Shown here: positions 1-8,238 of the stretch, piece by piece | How positions within the stretch are numbered: position 1 is the stretch's first letter | How the letters are laid out: every line of letters starts with the position of its first letter | Source of the DNA: Acinetobacter zhairuonensis | Lineage (GTDB): Bacteria > Pseudomonadota > Gammaproteobacteria > Pseudomonadales > Moraxellaceae | Direction: 5' to 3' | Length of the DNA: 64,000 nucleotides | Assembly (NCBI RefSeq): GCF_022601715.1 | Contig: NZ_JAKVIM010000020.1 | Span: 1 to 64,000 of the forward strand | Position numbers and translations under genes: made by a program | The notes under the pieces: generated by a model | What the model saw: the letters and a program-made list of their open reading frames with translations, nothing else | Database searches by the model: none | What the model was told of the DNA's origin: nothing

Positions 1-75
1 TCGGGCTTAAAGAAATTTTTTCATACCGCAACCACTTCCAAAAGTGAGATTGCGAAACGCTTACAAGCACATTAA
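1..75 (+). CDS. C-terminal end of an unidentified upstream gene (partial)
   Basis: The first 75 bases are open in frame 1 and end in TAA. They encode 24 residues that finish in a basic stretch, EIAKRLQAH. The gene starts outside the window and too little remains to name a family. It reads in the same direction as the sulfatase that follows 121 bases later. It could also be a chance open frame. Confidence 0.4.
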   Translation, partial: SGLKKFFHTATTSKSEIAKRLQAH

Positions 76-196
76 AAGAACCGTAATAACGTAGGGCAGA
101 ACGTCGCCCATAAATGATGAAGTATCAAATGGTTGAGTGGATACAACTGTTTGCAAGTGATTTTTTATCTGTTCCAAAAACTGTTAAGGAAAACAT

Positions 197-1747
197 ATGC
201 GTAAAAAAATTATTGCACGTTCCATCGCTCTGGCTGGTGGAGCTTTGCTTTCAACCGCCCTGATGGCAAAAGCACCGAATATCTTGGTGATTATGTCGGA
301 TGATGTGGGCATGACAAACGTCAGCGCGTATAGCCATGGGGTTATGGGGTATAACACGCCGAATATTGACCGTATTGCCAAAGAAGGCATTATGTTCACT
401 GATCATTATGCACAGCCAAGTTCTACCGCAGGTCGTGCATCGTTTATTACGGGTCAGTATCCAATTCGTTCAGGTTTGACCACGGTAGGGCGACCAGGTT
501 CGCCTTTAGGGATTAAACCAGAAACACCAACGCTGGCAGAAGTACTAAAACCTTTGGGTTATATGAGTGGTCAGTTTGGTAAAAACCACTTGGGTGACCG
601 TAACGAACATTTACCAACCGTGCATGGTTTTGATGAGTTCTTCGGTAATTTGTATCACCTCAATACTGAGGAGACTTTTGAGCAATTTGATTATCCAAAA
701 GATCCAGAATTCCGTCAAAAATTTGGTACTCGTGGCGTTCTACACTGTTATGCAAACACTACAGATGATGAAACGACTGATCCGCGTTTTGGTAAAATGG
801 GTAAGCAAAAATGTAAAGATACGGGTGAACTTTCGCGTAAACGCATGGAAACGGTGGATGATGAATTCATTGCAGCCAGCTTAGACTTTATGAAGCGCAG
901 TAAAAAAGCAGACAAGCCGTTTTTTGTATGGTTAAACCCAAGTCGTATGCATGTGTTCACACATTTGCGTGACTCACATCGTCATCTGGCGTCAAAAGCT
1001 ACTTCTGAAGAAGATTTGTACGGTAGCGGCATGATTGAGCATGACATGCAAGTTGGTCATGTGCTGGATGAAATGAAGAAGATGGGGGTGTTGGATAACA
1101 CCATTATTGTTTATACCACGGACAATGGTCCTGAACACAGTGCCAAAAACCATGGTGGAACCACGCCATTCCGTGGCGAGAAAATGACGACTTATGAAGG
1201 TGGCGTACGTGTTCCAATGATGATCCGTTGGCCTGGACACATTCCTGCGGGACAGGTGAAAACTGGGATTCAGGCGAATATGGATCTTTTCACGACTTTG
1301 GCAACTGTAGCGGGTAATCCAAATGTTGTGGAAGACATGAAAACCAATCGTAAACAATACATTGATGGTTTAAATAACCTTGATTACTGGACAGGTAAGT
1401 CGGCTGAAAGTAAGCGTAATAATTACCTGTATTACCATGAATCTACCCTGCGTGCTCTTCGAATCAACCAGTGGAAGATTCATTTAGAAACCAGTGAAGA
1501 CTATTACGGTGGCTATCAAAAGCAGAAGATTCCATTGATCTTCAACATTCGTCAGGATCCATATGAGTCATTTGATAGCACTACAGACCGTTCTGAAATT
1601 ACTCAGCAAAAATTATGGCTGGGTGAACCTGTAGAAGCATTACTAGGCGAGCATGTGAAGTCATTGATGGATTACCCGCCTGTACAAAAAGCCACCACGC
1701 TGGATTTCAGTAAATTGGTTGAAAATTTACTGTCACAAAAGAAATAA
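197..1747 (+). CDS. Exported arylsulfatase-family hydrolase with Ser at the nucleophile position
   Basis: This is a 516-residue sulfatase of the alkaline phosphatase superfamily, predicted to hydrolyse sulfate esters in the periplasm. Residues 1-25 look like a Sec signal peptide (basic MRKK start, hydrophobic core, ALMA just before the mature end). Metal-ligand motifs include MSDDVG near residue 33 and TTDNGPEH in the middle. The active-site signature reads S76-T-A-G-R80. Cys-type relatives have C-T-A-G-R, so the residue converted to formylglycine would be Ser, as in Klebsiella AtsA. Ser-type sulfatases need a radical-SAM maturase (anSME), and none is encoded nearby. The start has AAGGA eight bases upstream of ATG. 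A terminator follows. The substrate cannot be told from sequence. Confidence 0.88.
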   Translation: MRKKIIARSIALAGGALLSTALMAKAPNILVIMSDDVGMTNVSAYSHGVMGYNTPNIDRIAKEGIMFTDHYAQPSSTAGRASFITGQYPIRSGLTTVGRPGSPLGIKPETPTLAEVLKPLGYMSGQFGKNHLGDRNEHLPTVHGFDEFFGNLYHLNTEETFEQFDYPKDPEFRQKFGTRGVLHCYANTTDDETTDPRFGKMGKQKCKDTGELSRKRMETVDDEFIAASLDFMKRSKKADKPFFVWLNPSRMHVFTHLRDSHRHLASKATSEEDLYGSGMIEHDMQVGHVLDEMKKMGVLDNTIIVYTTDNGPEHSAKNHGGTTPFRGEKMTTYEGGVRVPMMIRWPGHIPAGQVKTGIQANMDLFTTLATVAGNPNVVEDMKTNRKQYIDGLNNLDYWTGKSAESKRNNYLYYHESTLRALRINQWKIHLETSEDYYGGYQKQKIPLIFNIRQDPYESFDSTTDRSEITQQKLWLGEPVEALLGEHVKSLMDYPPVQKATTLDFSKLVENLLSQKK

Positions 1748-1768
1748 AATTCATCGAATATGAAGTAA

Positions 1769-1797
1769 GCAGTCCGGTTCGCTGGGCTGTTTTTTTA
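1769..1797 (+). terminator. Intrinsic terminator after the sulfatase gene
   Basis: GCAGTCC pairs with GGGCTGT across a short loop, with one G-T wobble, and a run of seven T follows. It lies 22 bases after the sulfatase stop codon. Confidence 0.7.
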
Positions 1798-1925
1798 TTG
1801 ATGTTAAATGATTTTTTGCAATCAAATTGATTTAATGAACGGGGGGATATGCGTTTTTTGATTGAGTGCGAGCGTTAAATTGGTTAAGGTAAATGATAGA
1901 AAAGAATAAAGAAAAGGAGATGAAT

Positions 1926-2570
1926 ATGTTAGTACTCGAAGAAGTATTTAAAAATAAAAAAGCAGAACATTCCGATGCCTTTAATTTAAGACTCCATCGT
2001 GGGATTAGTTGGTTTAAAAAAGCGATGCTATTGGATGAAGATCTCGATTTAAAATTTATCAGTTTATGGATTGCCTTTAATGCCATTTATGCACGTGAAG
2101 GTGCTGTGCTGCAACCACAGCAGGGGGTTAAGCAGTTTTTAGGCTCGCTAAGCCAGTTGGATCGGGAACATAAAATTGACTATGTGCTGGGACATAAATG
2201 TAAGCAAACCATTCAGGTTGTTTTAGATAATCCTTATATTTATCAGGGTTTTTGGGATTATCACAATCATAAAATCAGTCAGGCATCGTGGAAAACCGAG
2301 TTTGAAGCCGAGCAACGTGTGGTACATCAGGCATTGCAGGGCAGAAAAATTACAGAGATTTTGTCCTTTTTATTCGCTCGTTTAAACACCTTGCGTAATC
2401 AGATTTTGCAAGGTGGGGTGACTTATAACAGTGTCGTGAACCGTCGTTTTATAGTAGATGGTTGCAGTATTTTATCGACCCTGATTCCAATTTTTATGTA
2501 TATTTTGCTGGAAAATGCCGAACAGTTGGATACGGACAAACCATTCTATCCTGTCATGCAAGTCTCATGA
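1926..2570 (+). CDS. HEPN-like protein of unknown function
   Basis: This is a 214-residue soluble, helix-rich protein that I cannot assign to a named family with certainty. The N-terminal pattern (a helix with ISWFKKA, then FISLWIAFNAIY) and a later RNQILQGG block resemble Apea-like HEPN domains. Those usually carry an RN-x3/4-H catalytic motif. Here the expected His is Gln (residues 157-164 in this numbering), so ribonuclease activity is doubtful. I chose ATG 1926 because AAGGAG at 1914-1919 is spaced six bases before it. An in-frame ATG at 1893 would add 11 Lys/Glu-rich residues. The gene stands alone between two transcription-stop structures, and no toxin or antitoxin partner is adjacent. 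Confidence 0.6.
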   Translation: MLVLEEVFKNKKAEHSDAFNLRLHRGISWFKKAMLLDEDLDLKFISLWIAFNAIYAREGAVLQPQQGVKQFLGSLSQLDREHKIDYVLGHKCKQTIQVVLDNPYIYQGFWDYHNHKISQASWKTEFEAEQRVVHQALQGRKITEILSFLFARLNTLRNQILQGGVTYNSVVNRRFIVDGCSILSTLIPIFMYILLENAEQLDTDKPFYPVMQVS

Positions 2571-2586
2571 TTTATTTTAGATTTTT

Positions 2587-2615
2587 GCCCTACAGCTAAA
2601 TTCAGGCTGTAGGGC
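2587..2615. repeat. Perfect 10-bp inverted repeat between convergent genes
   Basis: GCCCTACAGC at 2587-2596 is repeated inverted at 2606-2615 with a nine-base loop. It sits between the convergent HEPN-like and MFS genes. There is no T tract after the stem in either direction, so it is not a canonical intrinsic terminator. It may protect 3' ends or work with Rho. Confidence 0.7.
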
Positions 2616-2636
2616 AGGTTGAACAATGGTACGCGA

Positions 2637-3839
2637 CTAGATTGGCTTATGCGGACTCAGCGGTTTGTTGTAGCTGAGTAAATCAATCAATGCAAAAATG
2701 GCAGCGCCAACCACCAATAAGATCCCCACCAGACAGCTCATGCTCCATCCACCATGATGCCAAGCATACACACCCAATGCGGAACCGCAGGCACCGCCAA
2801 TAAAATACATGGTCATATAAATCGAGTTAATACGCGATTTTGCATCAGGACGAATACGGAAAATAATGTTCTGATTACTGCTATGTACTACGGCTAAGCC
2901 CAAGTTAATCAGACCGTAGCCAATAATATAATTCAATAGATGCTGCCCACCTAAATACAGGAAGTACCAGCTGATTGCCATGATGGCACAGCCTGTCCAA
3001 GTGAGTACCGTGGTATAGCCTTGATCTGCCAATTTCCCCACATATTGTGTAGACAGTGCGCCGAATACACCAATCAGCGGGATTACCCCGACCAGTACAT
3101 CAGGCAGTTGATAGGTTTCCGAAGTCAGTAACAGGGCAATGGTGGAGAATAAAATACTCATGGCAGCAAAGGCAAAACCACCAATCAAAGCACGCAAGAC
3201 AAGGCGACGTTCATCCTTAAGTAAAAGTCCCATGGACTGAAACACTTGCGGATAGCTCATCTTGAATGACATCACATAAGGCAAGCGGGATTGAAGTAAA
3301 AAAGCCAGAATTAAAATCGAAATGCCGCTTAAGATATAAATCAGTTTCCAATGGAATAAATTAGAGAGTAAACCCGCCAAACTGGTTGAAAGCAGCAAAC
3401 CGACCAATAAGCCACTCATTAAAAAGCCAATCACTTCACCTGTTTTCTCGGGTTTAACCGCCATGGTTGCCAAAGGGATGAGCACCTGAGCTGCCACGGA
3501 AAACAGTCCAACAATACTGGTACCAAGCCAAAGCATGGGTAAATTGACCGCAAAGGCGCAGATAAACAAACCAATTGCCGCCAGAAACATCAGCAACGGA
3601 ATAAATTTGGTTTTATTCACCATATCGCCAATCGGAACAATGAGCAGTAAGCCCAGTGCATAAGACACTTGGGCAAAGGTCACGGTTAAGGCAACTTGAG
3701 ATTCAGGGACATCAAAATACTGTTGAATCGAATGGATCAAAGGCTGGCAGTAGTAGTTGGCACCAGCACATAGACCGCAAGCCACAGCCATAAGCCACAG
3801 CAAAGGTTTGTCTTGGCTAATATCACGAGGAGAATTCAT
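2637..3839 (-). CDS. MFS drug/metabolite exporter, SoxR-linked
   Basis: This is a 400-residue inner-membrane protein with about 12 hydrophobic segments and MFS-type loops, such as GDMVNKTKF between TM2 and TM3. The N-terminal NYYCQPLIHSI signature is shared with a large group of putative proton-driven exporters. The substrate is unknown. The start ATG has AAGGAA on its upstream side. It lies 21 bases downstream of the RidA-like gene on the same strand, so the two probably form an operon driven by the SoxR-type promoter at 4315-4345. That context suggests efflux of redox-active compounds, which is inference. Confidence 0.82.
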   Translation of the reverse strand: MNSPRDISQDKPLLWLMAVACGLCAGANYYCQPLIHSIQQYFDVPESQVALTVTFAQVSYALGLLLIVPIGDMVNKTKFIPLLMFLAAIGLFICAFAVNLPMLWLGTSIVGLFSVAAQVLIPLATMAVKPEKTGEVIGFLMSGLLVGLLLSTSLAGLLSNLFHWKLIYILSGISILILAFLLQSRLPYVMSFKMSYPQVFQSMGLLLKDERRLVLRALIGGFAFAAMSILFSTIALLLTSETYQLPDVLVGVIPLIGVFGALSTQYVGKLADQGYTTVLTWTGCAIMAISWYFLYLGGQHLLNYIIGYGLINLGLAVVHSSNQNIIFRIRPDAKSRINSIYMTMYFIGGACGSALGVYAWHHGGWSMSCLVGILLVVGAAIFALIDLLSYNKPLSPHKPI

Positions 3840-3860
3840 AACGTTCCTTGGCTTGTTCGG

Positions 3861-4283
3861 TTAATTGCAATAAGCGGTTGCTTCAATTTCTATTAGCATC
3901 CCTGATAAGGCAAGACACGGAACAGGAATCAGTGTGCAGGCAGGAAAGTCATGTTGTTTCCAGCGCTTTTGTATTTCCTGAATTAAAAACTGATGTTTCT
4001 TGGGGCTATGATCAACCACCAGAATTCTTAAAACTGCAATATCTAAAACAGAAGCGTGCGCATATTGAAGAGCATGGTTAAGGTTTTCAAATGCTTGATG
4101 CGTTTGCTCTGCGAAATCTTTAGATAAATGTCCTCGTTGGTTTTCACCACCTTGTCCTGAAATATGAAGTATACGTGAAAAGTGCCGAACTTCAGCCATG
4201 TGACTATAGGCAAAAGGACGTGGATTATACAGTGTGTTTGGGTTTATCAATTGAAATGCAGATGCTGCGTTCGCCTGTTGCAT
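3861..4283 (-). CDS. RidA/YjgF/YER057c-family protein lacking the deaminase Arg
   Basis: This 140-residue Rid-family protein has the usual HISGQGG block, a helix with QTHQAFENLNHAL, and a C-terminal strand ending LIEIEATAYCN. Classical RidA hydrolyses reactive enamines/imines using an Arg in a V-A-R-L stretch near the C terminus. Here the corresponding stretch reads P-V-P-C-L, so that Arg is missing and imine deaminase activity is not expected. I chose ATG 4283, preceded by AGGAC at good spacing. A longer TTG start at 4322 lies upstream of the -10 element of its own promoter and is unlikely. It is the first gene of a two-gene operon with an MFS exporter. Confidence 0.78.
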   Translation of the reverse strand: MQQANAASAFQLINPNTLYNPRPFAYSHMAEVRHFSRILHISGQGGENQRGHLSKDFAEQTHQAFENLNHALQYAHASVLDIAVLRILVVDHSPKKHQFLIQEIQKRWKQHDFPACTLIPVPCLALSGMLIEIEATAYCN

Positions 4284-4314
4284 AAAAAGTCCTGTTTGCT
4301 CTTGAATTTTTGCT

Positions 4315-4345
4315 AGTATCAAAGCTCAAGTTAACTTGAGGTCAA
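4315..4345 (-). promoter_or_regulatory. SoxR box within a 19-bp-spacer promoter for the RidA-like/MFS operon
   Basis: Read on the minus strand, TTGACC (4345-4340) and GATACT (4320-4315) are separated by 19 bp. This is the overlong spacer typical of promoters activated by MerR-family DNA distortion. The spacer holds the perfect palindrome CTCAAGTTAACTTGAG (4325-4340). It differs by one base from the 18-bp E. coli soxS operator when flanks are included. soxR starts ten bases away on the other strand, so the site probably also mediates autoregulation. Confidence 0.85.
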
Positions 4346-4350
4346 GACCT

Positions 4351-4875
4351 GTGTCAGATATTTCGCAACCTGCTTCAATTACGCAAGCATGGTTAAGTAT
4401 TGGAGATTTAGCAAAGCGCAGCGATGTCAGTGTCGCTACTTTACGTTTTTATGAAGAAAAAGAATTGATTTGGAGTACCCGAACCTCAGGTAATCAGCGT
4501 CGTTATCAACGTTCCATGTTAAGACGGGTTGCAATTATCAAGGCCGCACAGCAGGTGGGGATTTCATTGCAACAGGTTAAAGAGGCCTTTGCTGCTTTAC
4601 CTAAACAAGGTAATGCGACCAAACAAGATTGGCAACAGATGTCCAAAAACTGGCAAGCACAGTTAGATCAGCAGATTGTGCGTCTATTACAGCTACGCCA
4701 ACAACTGGATTGGTGCATTGGTTGCGGGTGTTTGTCCCTAGAGCAATGCCCTTTGCGTAATCCAAATGATGTCTTTGCTGAAACTTCGGCAGGCGCACAT
4801 TTTCAGCAGTTACTCATGCAAATTGATCCAGAGCATTGCGAGTTGTCGCTACGCAGCAATGACGAAACCACTTAA
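4351..4875 (+). CDS. soxR: Redox-sensitive transcriptional activator SoxR
   Basis: This 174-residue MerR-family regulator has an N-terminal winged helix-turn-helix (IGDLAKRSDVSVATLRFYEEK), a dimerisation helix, and a C-terminal C-x2-C-x-C-x5-C cluster (Cys122, 125, 127 and 133). That cluster binds the SoxR [2Fe-2S] centre, and the following CPLRNPND matches SoxR closely. Oxidation of the cluster by redox-cycling compounds activates transcription. I chose GTG 4351, with GAGG nine bases upstream. A TTG at 4336 lies inside the operator. No soxS is present, so SoxR probably acts directly on the divergent RidA-like/MFS operon, as in non-enteric bacteria. Confidence 0.93.
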   Translation: MSDISQPASITQAWLSIGDLAKRSDVSVATLRFYEEKELIWSTRTSGNQRRYQRSMLRRVAIIKAAQQVGISLQQVKEAFAALPKQGNATKQDWQQMSKNWQAQLDQQIVRLLQLRQQLDWCIGCGCLSLEQCPLRNPNDVFAETSAGAHFQQLLMQIDPEHCELSLRSNDETT

Positions 4876-4911
4876 TTTACACAGATAGAATGTCATGTAG
4901 TGAGCTAATGT

Positions 4912-5838
4912 TTATTTGGCTAATTTCTTTTTGGATAAGGTAATCATCATCACCCCGACGATATTGAGTACACAGCCGACCCATTGCCAGAAATTCAGAT
5001 GTTCATTTAAAAATGCCACCGCCAATAAAATGGTCAGTATGGGACCAATCGAGGCAATCATAGCGGACTGAGCGGCACCCAAGCGTTCAATACTTTGCAT
5101 TAACAATACTGTAGGCACGACCGTTACAAAGAAGCCTAAAGCTAAACCATACCAAAGTACGGCATGTGGCAGTTGTTGAATTAACAACATCGGATGTGGC
5201 GTGACCCAGAAAAATTGCACCAGTGTACCGATACAGGCAGTACTTAACGCCAAACCTGTAAAATTCCATGAACCAAACTTTTGAATTAGTGGTGGTGTAA
5301 GTAATAGATACGCGGCGAAGGCTATCGCACTGGCAAACACAAAGCTGGCACCCAGCCAAAAATGTTCTTGTACAGGTGCATTTTGTTGTTCTTGCAGCAT
5401 GACTAACACCGTTCCGCCATAACTGAGCAGGATTGCAATCACACTTTTAAACGACAGTTTCTGACGATACAGAGCGCACGATGCCAAGACGGTTAAGGTC
5501 GGGTAGAGAAATAAAATGATGCGTTCCAAAGAAGCACTAATATACATCAAGCCCAGAAAGTCGAGCCAACTGGCAAAGTAATAGCCCATTAAGCCTGCGG
5601 TAATCAGTAGTCCCCAATCTTTGGCTTTTAAACCTTTACTTTTTTCCCGATTCAACCAGCAAATCAGTAAAAAGAAGGGTAAGGCACATGCCATGCGAAT
5701 TGCCATCAGCAGTGTGGCATCCACCACAGGAGATAGAGCATAGGCTTGTTTAATGAAAATGGCTTTGCTGCTAAACAAAAAGGCAGCACCAATGGCGAAT
5801 AAACTGCCGAGTTGTGCGCGAGATAAAGTGAAATTCAT
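4912..5838 (-). CDS. EamA-family (DMT) permease
   Basis: This 308-residue membrane protein has ten hydrophobic helices arranged as two EamA repeats, as in the drug/metabolite transporter superfamily. The first half starts with LGSLFAIGAAFLFSSKAIFIK. The second repeat holds LGASFVFASAIAFAAYLLL and ends IGPILTILLAVAFLNEHLNFWQWVG. It probably exports or imports a small metabolite, but the substrate cannot be read from sequence. It is convergent with soxR, 36 bases apart, and faces the long intergenic region upstream of pntAA. No strong ribosome-binding site is visible before the ATG. Confidence 0.82.
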   Translation of the reverse strand: MNFTLSRAQLGSLFAIGAAFLFSSKAIFIKQAYALSPVVDATLLMAIRMACALPFFLLICWLNREKSKGLKAKDWGLLITAGLMGYYFASWLDFLGLMYISASLERIILFLYPTLTVLASCALYRQKLSFKSVIAILLSYGGTVLVMLQEQQNAPVQEHFWLGASFVFASAIAFAAYLLLTPPLIQKFGSWNFTGLALSTACIGTLVQFFWVTPHPMLLIQQLPHAVLWYGLALGFFVTVVPTVLLMQSIERLGAAQSAMIASIGPILTILLAVAFLNEHLNFWQWVGCVLNIVGVMMITLSKKKLAK

Positions 5839-6772
5839 GCAAATAAGACTGTGTTGGCATTAGCAAGCTAGGGTTGATGCTCAGTATAGGTGGTCGGGGG
5901 GGAAGTTAAAAATGCAAAAAAATGATAGATTTGCATACTATTTGGAATAATAAAATTAACAATATATAGAATTAAATTATTAAATCGATCAATTAAATTC
6001 ATCTAATTTTTTGATAATTATAATTTTTTTATTTTGGAATTTGAATGGATTGTGGTCTGTCGTATTTGATTTTAAGCGTAAAGATGTCATTCAAGTCACG
6101 TGAACGATTAGTGACCTAAAATAGTGCAAAATATGACAGGTGAAACATATTGCATCATCTGGCTAAATGATTTGAAAATTTTTTTTAATTAAATTTCCTG
6201 CTTTATAAGTTTTTTGTGGGATTTCATCGGTGTGTCTTTAAATCCTCTTAAGCTAAGAATCAAACTCGGATTTTTGCGCATACAGGTGTTGATTTAAAAA
6301 AACTGAAAATGGAGCAAAGCTCAGTCAATCCAATTTCGGCAGAGGGCTTTATAAAAGGTCATATTAGTTAATTTTGCGCATAAAAAAGCAAGAATTGCTT
6401 AAATTGTGTAGAACAGGGATGAATCTGAAGAATGATGCTCAAAGGTTGAATTTTGTCGAAAATACCAGTAGCTCAAATCACCAATACAGGGTTGAGCCTC
6501 AAATCGGGCATTTCTGCAGCTCAAAATGATAAAAATAGCCGAACTGTATGCTTATGCAGCAGATCTAGGTGTTAGGCAAAACTGATGGATGATATATCGT
6601 ATGATTATATTTATGAATCATCAGTTCAAAATATGGGTATTTATTAAATAAATATTGGGTGGTAATTTAAAACAGTTCAATTAGAATCCAAAAATTCAAC
6701 AAGAACACATCCTGGGGGAACATCGTTTTTGACGGTGTTTGCTAGATAGAAAAATTAGCTTGAGGAACGCTC
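5839..6772. other. Long AT-rich intergenic region upstream of pntAA
   Basis: These 934 bases between divergent genes contain no convincing coding frame and no tRNA-like element. The left half (5920-6040) is very AT-rich, with runs such as TTTTTTTATTTT. The block TTTTGCGCATA occurs twice, near 6273 and 6373. A GAGGA ribosome-binding site for pntAA lies at 6762-6766. I see no confident promoter. The region may hold a long leader or a small RNA. Confidence 0.5.
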
Positions 6773-7900
6773 ATGCAAATCGGAATCCCAACCGAAACTG
6801 TCGTCGGTGAAAATCGTATAGCCGCTACGCCAGAGACAGTTAAGAAGTTGATCAACGCGGGTCATACGGTGGTCATTCAACGTGGTGCTGGTGTTAAGGC
6901 TGCTTATATTGACAGTGCTTATGAACAAGTCGGTGCCAAAATTACAGACGATGCCTATACCGGTAGTCAGCTGATTTTGAAGGTCCGTGCCCCAAAGGGT
7001 GAGGAAATTCAAAAAATGGCAGCAAACACCACCGTGGTGGCAATGTTTGATCCATACCGTAACACCGAACTCGATCAATTTGCATCACAACAAGTGTCTG
7101 CATTTGCATTGGAGCTGTTACCACGTACTTTATCTCGTGCACAAAACATGGACGTGTTGTCTTCTCAAGCCAACCTTGCAGGCTATAAATCTGTACTTTT
7201 GGCAGCAGCAGAATATCAACGCATGTTCCCAATGTTAATGACTGCAGCGGGCACAGTAAAACCTGCGCGTGTCGTGATCATGGGTGTGGGTGTAGCAGGT
7301 CTTCAAGCGATTGCGACAGCAAAACGTTTAGGTGCAGTGGTTGAAGCCACAGATTTACGTCCAACTGCGAAAGACCAAGTGGAATCTTTGGGTGGTAAGT
7401 GGTTAGACGTCCCAATGTCTGAAGAAGAGCAACAACGTGCAGCAGATGCCGCGAAAAATGGTTATGGATGGATGCCAGGTGAGCAGTACATCAAAGACCA
7501 AGCGGCGATTGTTGATAAAGCAGTATCGAATGCAGACATCGTGATTACCACGGCATTGTTACCCGGTCGTGATGCGCCGCGTTTAATCAAGGCAGAAACA
7601 GTTGCCAAGATGAAACCAGGTTCAGTGATTCTGGACATGGCGGTAGAAACTGGCGGTAACGTTGAAGGTTCACAATGTGGCACAACCGTTGTGACTGAAA
7701 ATGGTGTGAAGATTTTGGGTGTTCCAAATATTCCATCTACCGTGTCTACCGAAGCATCTGCACTGTATGCACGTAACGTTTTTAATTTTGTCGAAACTTT
7801 ATTTGATAAGGACAAAAACTTTGTCTTGAATCAAGAAGACGAAATTCAAAAAGCCCTATTGGTCACTCATGGCGGTCAAGTACTGCTGAAGCGTGGTTAA
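6773..7900 (+). CDS. pntAA: Proton-translocating NAD(P) transhydrogenase subunit alpha, part 1
   Basis: This 375-residue soluble dI domain of transhydrogenase binds NAD(H) and passes hydride to NADP(H) on PntB, coupled to proton entry. The family start MQIGIPTET is intact. [14 protein letters not shown] (GVGVAG at 171-176) is the dinucleotide-binding fold and VVEATDLRP follows. E. coli PntA is a single 510-residue chain. Here the membrane part is a separate gene, pntAB, 11 bases downstream. This split arrangement is known from Rhodospirillum and several gammaproteobacteria. GAGGA lies upstream of the ATG. It is the first gene of a three-gene operon that supplies NADPH. Confidence 0.95.
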   Translation: MQIGIPTETVVGENRIAATPETVKKLINAGHTVVIQRGAGVKAAYIDSAYEQVGAKITDDAYTGSQLILKVRAPKGEEIQKMAANTTVVAMFDPYRNTELDQFASQQVSAFALELLPRTLSRAQNMDVLSSQANLAGYKSVLLAAAEYQRMFPMLMTAAGTVKPARVVIMGVGVAGLQAIATAKRLGAVVEATDLRPTAKDQVESLGGKWLDVPMSEEEQQRAADAAKNGYGWMPGEQYIKDQAAIVDKAVSNADIVITTALLPGRDAPRLIKAETVAKMKPGSVILDMAVETGGNVEGSQCGTTVVTENGVKILGVPNIPSTVSTEASALYARNVFNFVETLFDKDKNFVLNQEDEIQKALLVTHGGQVLLKRG

Positions 7901-7911
7901 GGAGATTTCTC

Positions 7912-8235
7912 ATGGTTGAAACGATTACTATTTTCGTCCTTGCCATCTTCGTAGGTTATTACGTGGTATGGGGCGTAACGCCAGCATTACATACGCCATT
8001 AATGGCAGTTACCAATGCATTGTCATCCATCATTGTTGTGGGTGCAATGCTGCAAACTGTCGGTATGCCTGCGATTGGTGTTGAAGCGAATGTTGCATTC
8101 CAAAGTGTCAATGTGGTGAGCGTATTAGGCGCTGTGGCTGTGTTCTTGGCGAGTATTAACATTTTCGGTGGCTTCGCGGTAACTGCGCGTATGCTTGAAA
8201 TGTTCAAGCCAAAGCAAAAGAAAAAAGAGGGCTAA
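7912..8235 (+). CDS. pntAB: NAD(P) transhydrogenase subunit alpha, part 2 (membrane domain)
   Basis: This 107-residue membrane protein has three to four hydrophobic helices and equals the C-terminal membrane segment of enteric Pnt[24 protein letters not shown] is the characteristic second-helix region. With PntB it forms the proton channel (dII). AAGGAG precedes the ATG, and the stop codon is three bases before the pntB ATG, consistent with tight translational coupling. Confidence 0.94.
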   Translation: MVETITIFVLAIFVGYYVVWGVTPALHTPLMAVTNALSSIIVVGAMLQTVGMPAIGVEANVAFQSVNVVSVLGAVAVFLASINIFGGFAVTARMLEMFKPKQKKKEG

Positions 8236-8238
8236 TTG

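Noticed and set aside
4284-4322. TTG start for the RidA-like gene
   Set aside because: It lies above the -10 of its own promoter, so it would not be in the transcript.
4336-4350. TTG start for soxR
   Set aside because: It falls inside the SoxR operator. GTG 4351 has a ribosome-binding site and gives normal SoxR length.
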